A stretch of DNA of 64,000 nt, taken from assembly GCA_917880885.1 (NCBI GenBank), contig OU862913.1:25677286-25741285 (forward strand), read 5' to 3'. Positions 37,501-40,500 of the stretch are shown here, piece after piece. This stretch comes from Limnephilus marmoratus. Taxonomy: Eukaryota; Arthropoda; Insecta; Trichoptera; Limnephilidae. Numbering within the stretch: the stretch's first letter is position 1; each line of letters begins with the position of its first letter. A program made the position numbers and the translations under genes. The notes under the pieces were generated by a model. That model was not told the origin of the DNA, did not search any database, and saw nothing but the letters and a program-made list of their open reading frames with translations.

Positions 37501-40500
37501 AGAAATGTGGAGATCCGTGAAGAATGCAAGGCTGATGTAAGCATAATGAGTAAGATTAAGAAAGGGACGCTGAGAAGGTTTGGGCATATAGAGTGAATGA
37601 ACGAGGAAAGGAGTGTAAGAATATATGACGCAAATGTGAATGGTAAAAGAAGTCGGGGACGCCCGAGGAAGACATGGCACGACCAATCAGATACTTGAGT
37701 CGGGCCGTGTGAAGAGTCGGAATAATAGAAGAGCATGTATGAGACGATGTATGAATGTGAATGAGGCAAGGAGTATGTGCCAAGATCGAGTTGTTTGGCG
37801 GTCCGTCCTCTCTGCCTACCCCTGCGGCGAAACGGCGTGATGGTTAGTTAGTTAGTTCGTTGCATATATAATTTTTTTTTACGTTATCTCCACACAGGAG
37901 GCTCTGAGGAAAATAATTTCACTCTGGGCCTATGTCATCTGAGATGCTGTGTGGAGGGTCTTTTTGAGGAGAGGAAGGGATGAACATTGATCTCGAAGAG
38001 ACCCATGTTGTAGGAAGGAGGAAACACAGAGGCCGGCAAATTGTTCCAAACAAGAAGTGCCGTAGTGGGTTCCCATTACTTACTTTTGTCTTGTGTTTAT
38101 ATGCTTATTTATTATGCTTATTTACTAATATATTAAGATAATGTTGGTAGATCTTAGTCGAAGTATGGTGCAGTTAAAAGTGACCGAATTTGATATGGGT
38201 TCCTTAGCTCGGTTGGTAGAGCGCTTGCCATGTAAGCAAAGGGTCCTGGGTTCGAGTTCCAGTAGAGCCAATATCTTTTTCTGATTTTTCTGTTTCCTGT
38301 TTTTCGATTGAGTTTCGCTAATATTGTCTTTATTTTACTAAATATTATAATGTGAGATTTTACTCATAGAGTTAAAAAATAAAAAATATTTATTTATTAC
38401 TTACTTTTACATTACTTATGTCTTGTGTTTATATATTACTAAATTTTAAAAAATGCAAAACAATATATTTTAAAATGTATTTAGAGATTAAAAAAAAATT
38501 AAAAATCACACAAAAATTACACTGGGGTCATCCATTAATCACGTGAGGCTGAGATGAAAGAAAAGGGGGGGGGGGGTTCTGAAAAAATCTCGAAATATCG
38601 CGAGGGGGGGGGGTATAATGAGATATCACGTGTATTTATTTTTCGTGATAATATTCTGAAAATTTCAAAATACTTTGTACTAAAAAAAATACACTTGATT
38701 TTGGATGGGGGGGGGGGTAGTCTAAAACCTCACCACATATCACCAAAAGGGGGGGGGGGTTAAAATGTTGCTAAAAAACATCACGTGATTAATGGACGGC
38801 TAAAAACTCTGCAAAATGTATGTTAATTATATCTTTTATTCCCACCATGAATATCATATATTATTTATATAATATTATGTTATTATAATCCACTATTATG
38901 TGATGTCAAGAAAGTTTTTATATGAATGCCTAAAACGGGTGTATTTGTTTTCATTAAATAAAATAACCAAATAATCACAATTCCTTCATTTCAGACATCA
39001 ATGAAGTTAGTTCCCCAGGAAGAGTGTGCTGGAATATTCACTTACAAAGGCCTTCATCCAGATGGTGTTCGCCACCAAGTAGAGATCTGCAGCCGCCCTA
39101 TCGGCGCTAGTGGACCATGTAGGGTATGTAATATTGAGATGCATTATGAATTAAGCTTATAACTGTATTAGAAACATTGCACCAGATCCAAGACCCTCTG
39201 TCTTCAACAAAGAGATACCTGTCGAATCATGTTCAGTAATCAAGTGCGCACTACTGTTGAATTTGACAGTCACCTCTGGTCTGGAACCCCAGAATACTGG
39301 AAAATAACTCTTAACTCATTGCAGAAACGGGCGGTCCGTTTGATAAATTCCCCTATCATAATAAATGGATTATTTTCTTTAGAGCACAGGTGTGGGGTGG
39401 GAATGCTGTCCTTGTTCTACCGGTATTTCAATGGAAGATTCTCCGAGGAACTAGCGTTATTGATCCCTTCGGCACCGGTGCATAATCGGGGCACACGCCA
39501 AACGTGTATCGCAGCATTTGTCACTTGAAAACGGATCGTTTTTGAGTTCAACAGCTCGGCGGTGGAACGGACTTATAACCCATGTTCACTCCTTCCTCTC
39601 CTCAAAAAGATCCCTGAGGGAAATTATACCTTTGGTGGCTTCCTCTTTAGAGTTAATGTAAAAAGTAATGGAAGTTACATAATATGGTGTACATCCTGGC
39701 GCCACACCTCTATCAGTTACTCTCCAAGAAGCCTTGTCCATCTACAGGAAACACATCCACTCTTGCTGGTCTCCTTCTAGTTGATGCGGTTCAGGTTTGG
39801 TTGGGGTGAGGTTTGTCTAGGTCTTGGCGACCAATGCGTTTGGCGACCTATGCCATGGCGGGCCCGATCAAGAGAGATTGGTTGAGGAAGACCTAACCTA
39901 GACCTCTTCAGCCCGTCTCTCTCAACCCATCACCTAGCACCACAGTTGGAGGGATGGATCCATACGTCCGTCACTCCTAGACACATTGACCCCCAGATTC
40001 CTACCCACCTCTCATACCCTTTTCCTTCCCAGAACTTCCTCTCCTTCCTTTCCCTAAAAAAATACGCACAGCATCCTTACAGATGACATAGGCGCAGAGG
40101 GAAATTATTTTTCTCATTGCTTCCTGTGTGGAATTAATGTAAAAAATGTTTTTTTTTAGTGAATATGCTTAGTATCGCCCTGATGAATGATTACAATTCA
40201 GAATCGAAAAGTTGGTTGCTTGAAATACCGTTAGATTTATTAGGTGACCAGATCTGAATAGCCAGATACCTTAAAACTTATTCTTATCTATGTTATTCCT
40301 ATCCCCTCCCCTCAGCCTTGTAACAATCACTTTTTTTTTAAATTCATTTCATATTGGTTCTCTTTCACATTTGTGCGTGACAAAAATATTATACATTACT
40401 TATTACAACCTTCCAAACCAGGCAAATGTCCATACCCCAATTGTTAATGCCATGGGCACCTGGGACTCTTGTTCAGTATTCATATACATAGGTGACCCGA

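Noticed and set aside
38195..38272. Possible functional tRNA gene
   Set aside because: A and B boxes are good, but the same head with the same non-tRNA flanks recurs at 6597, 6995 and 47495, which identifies a SINE family.
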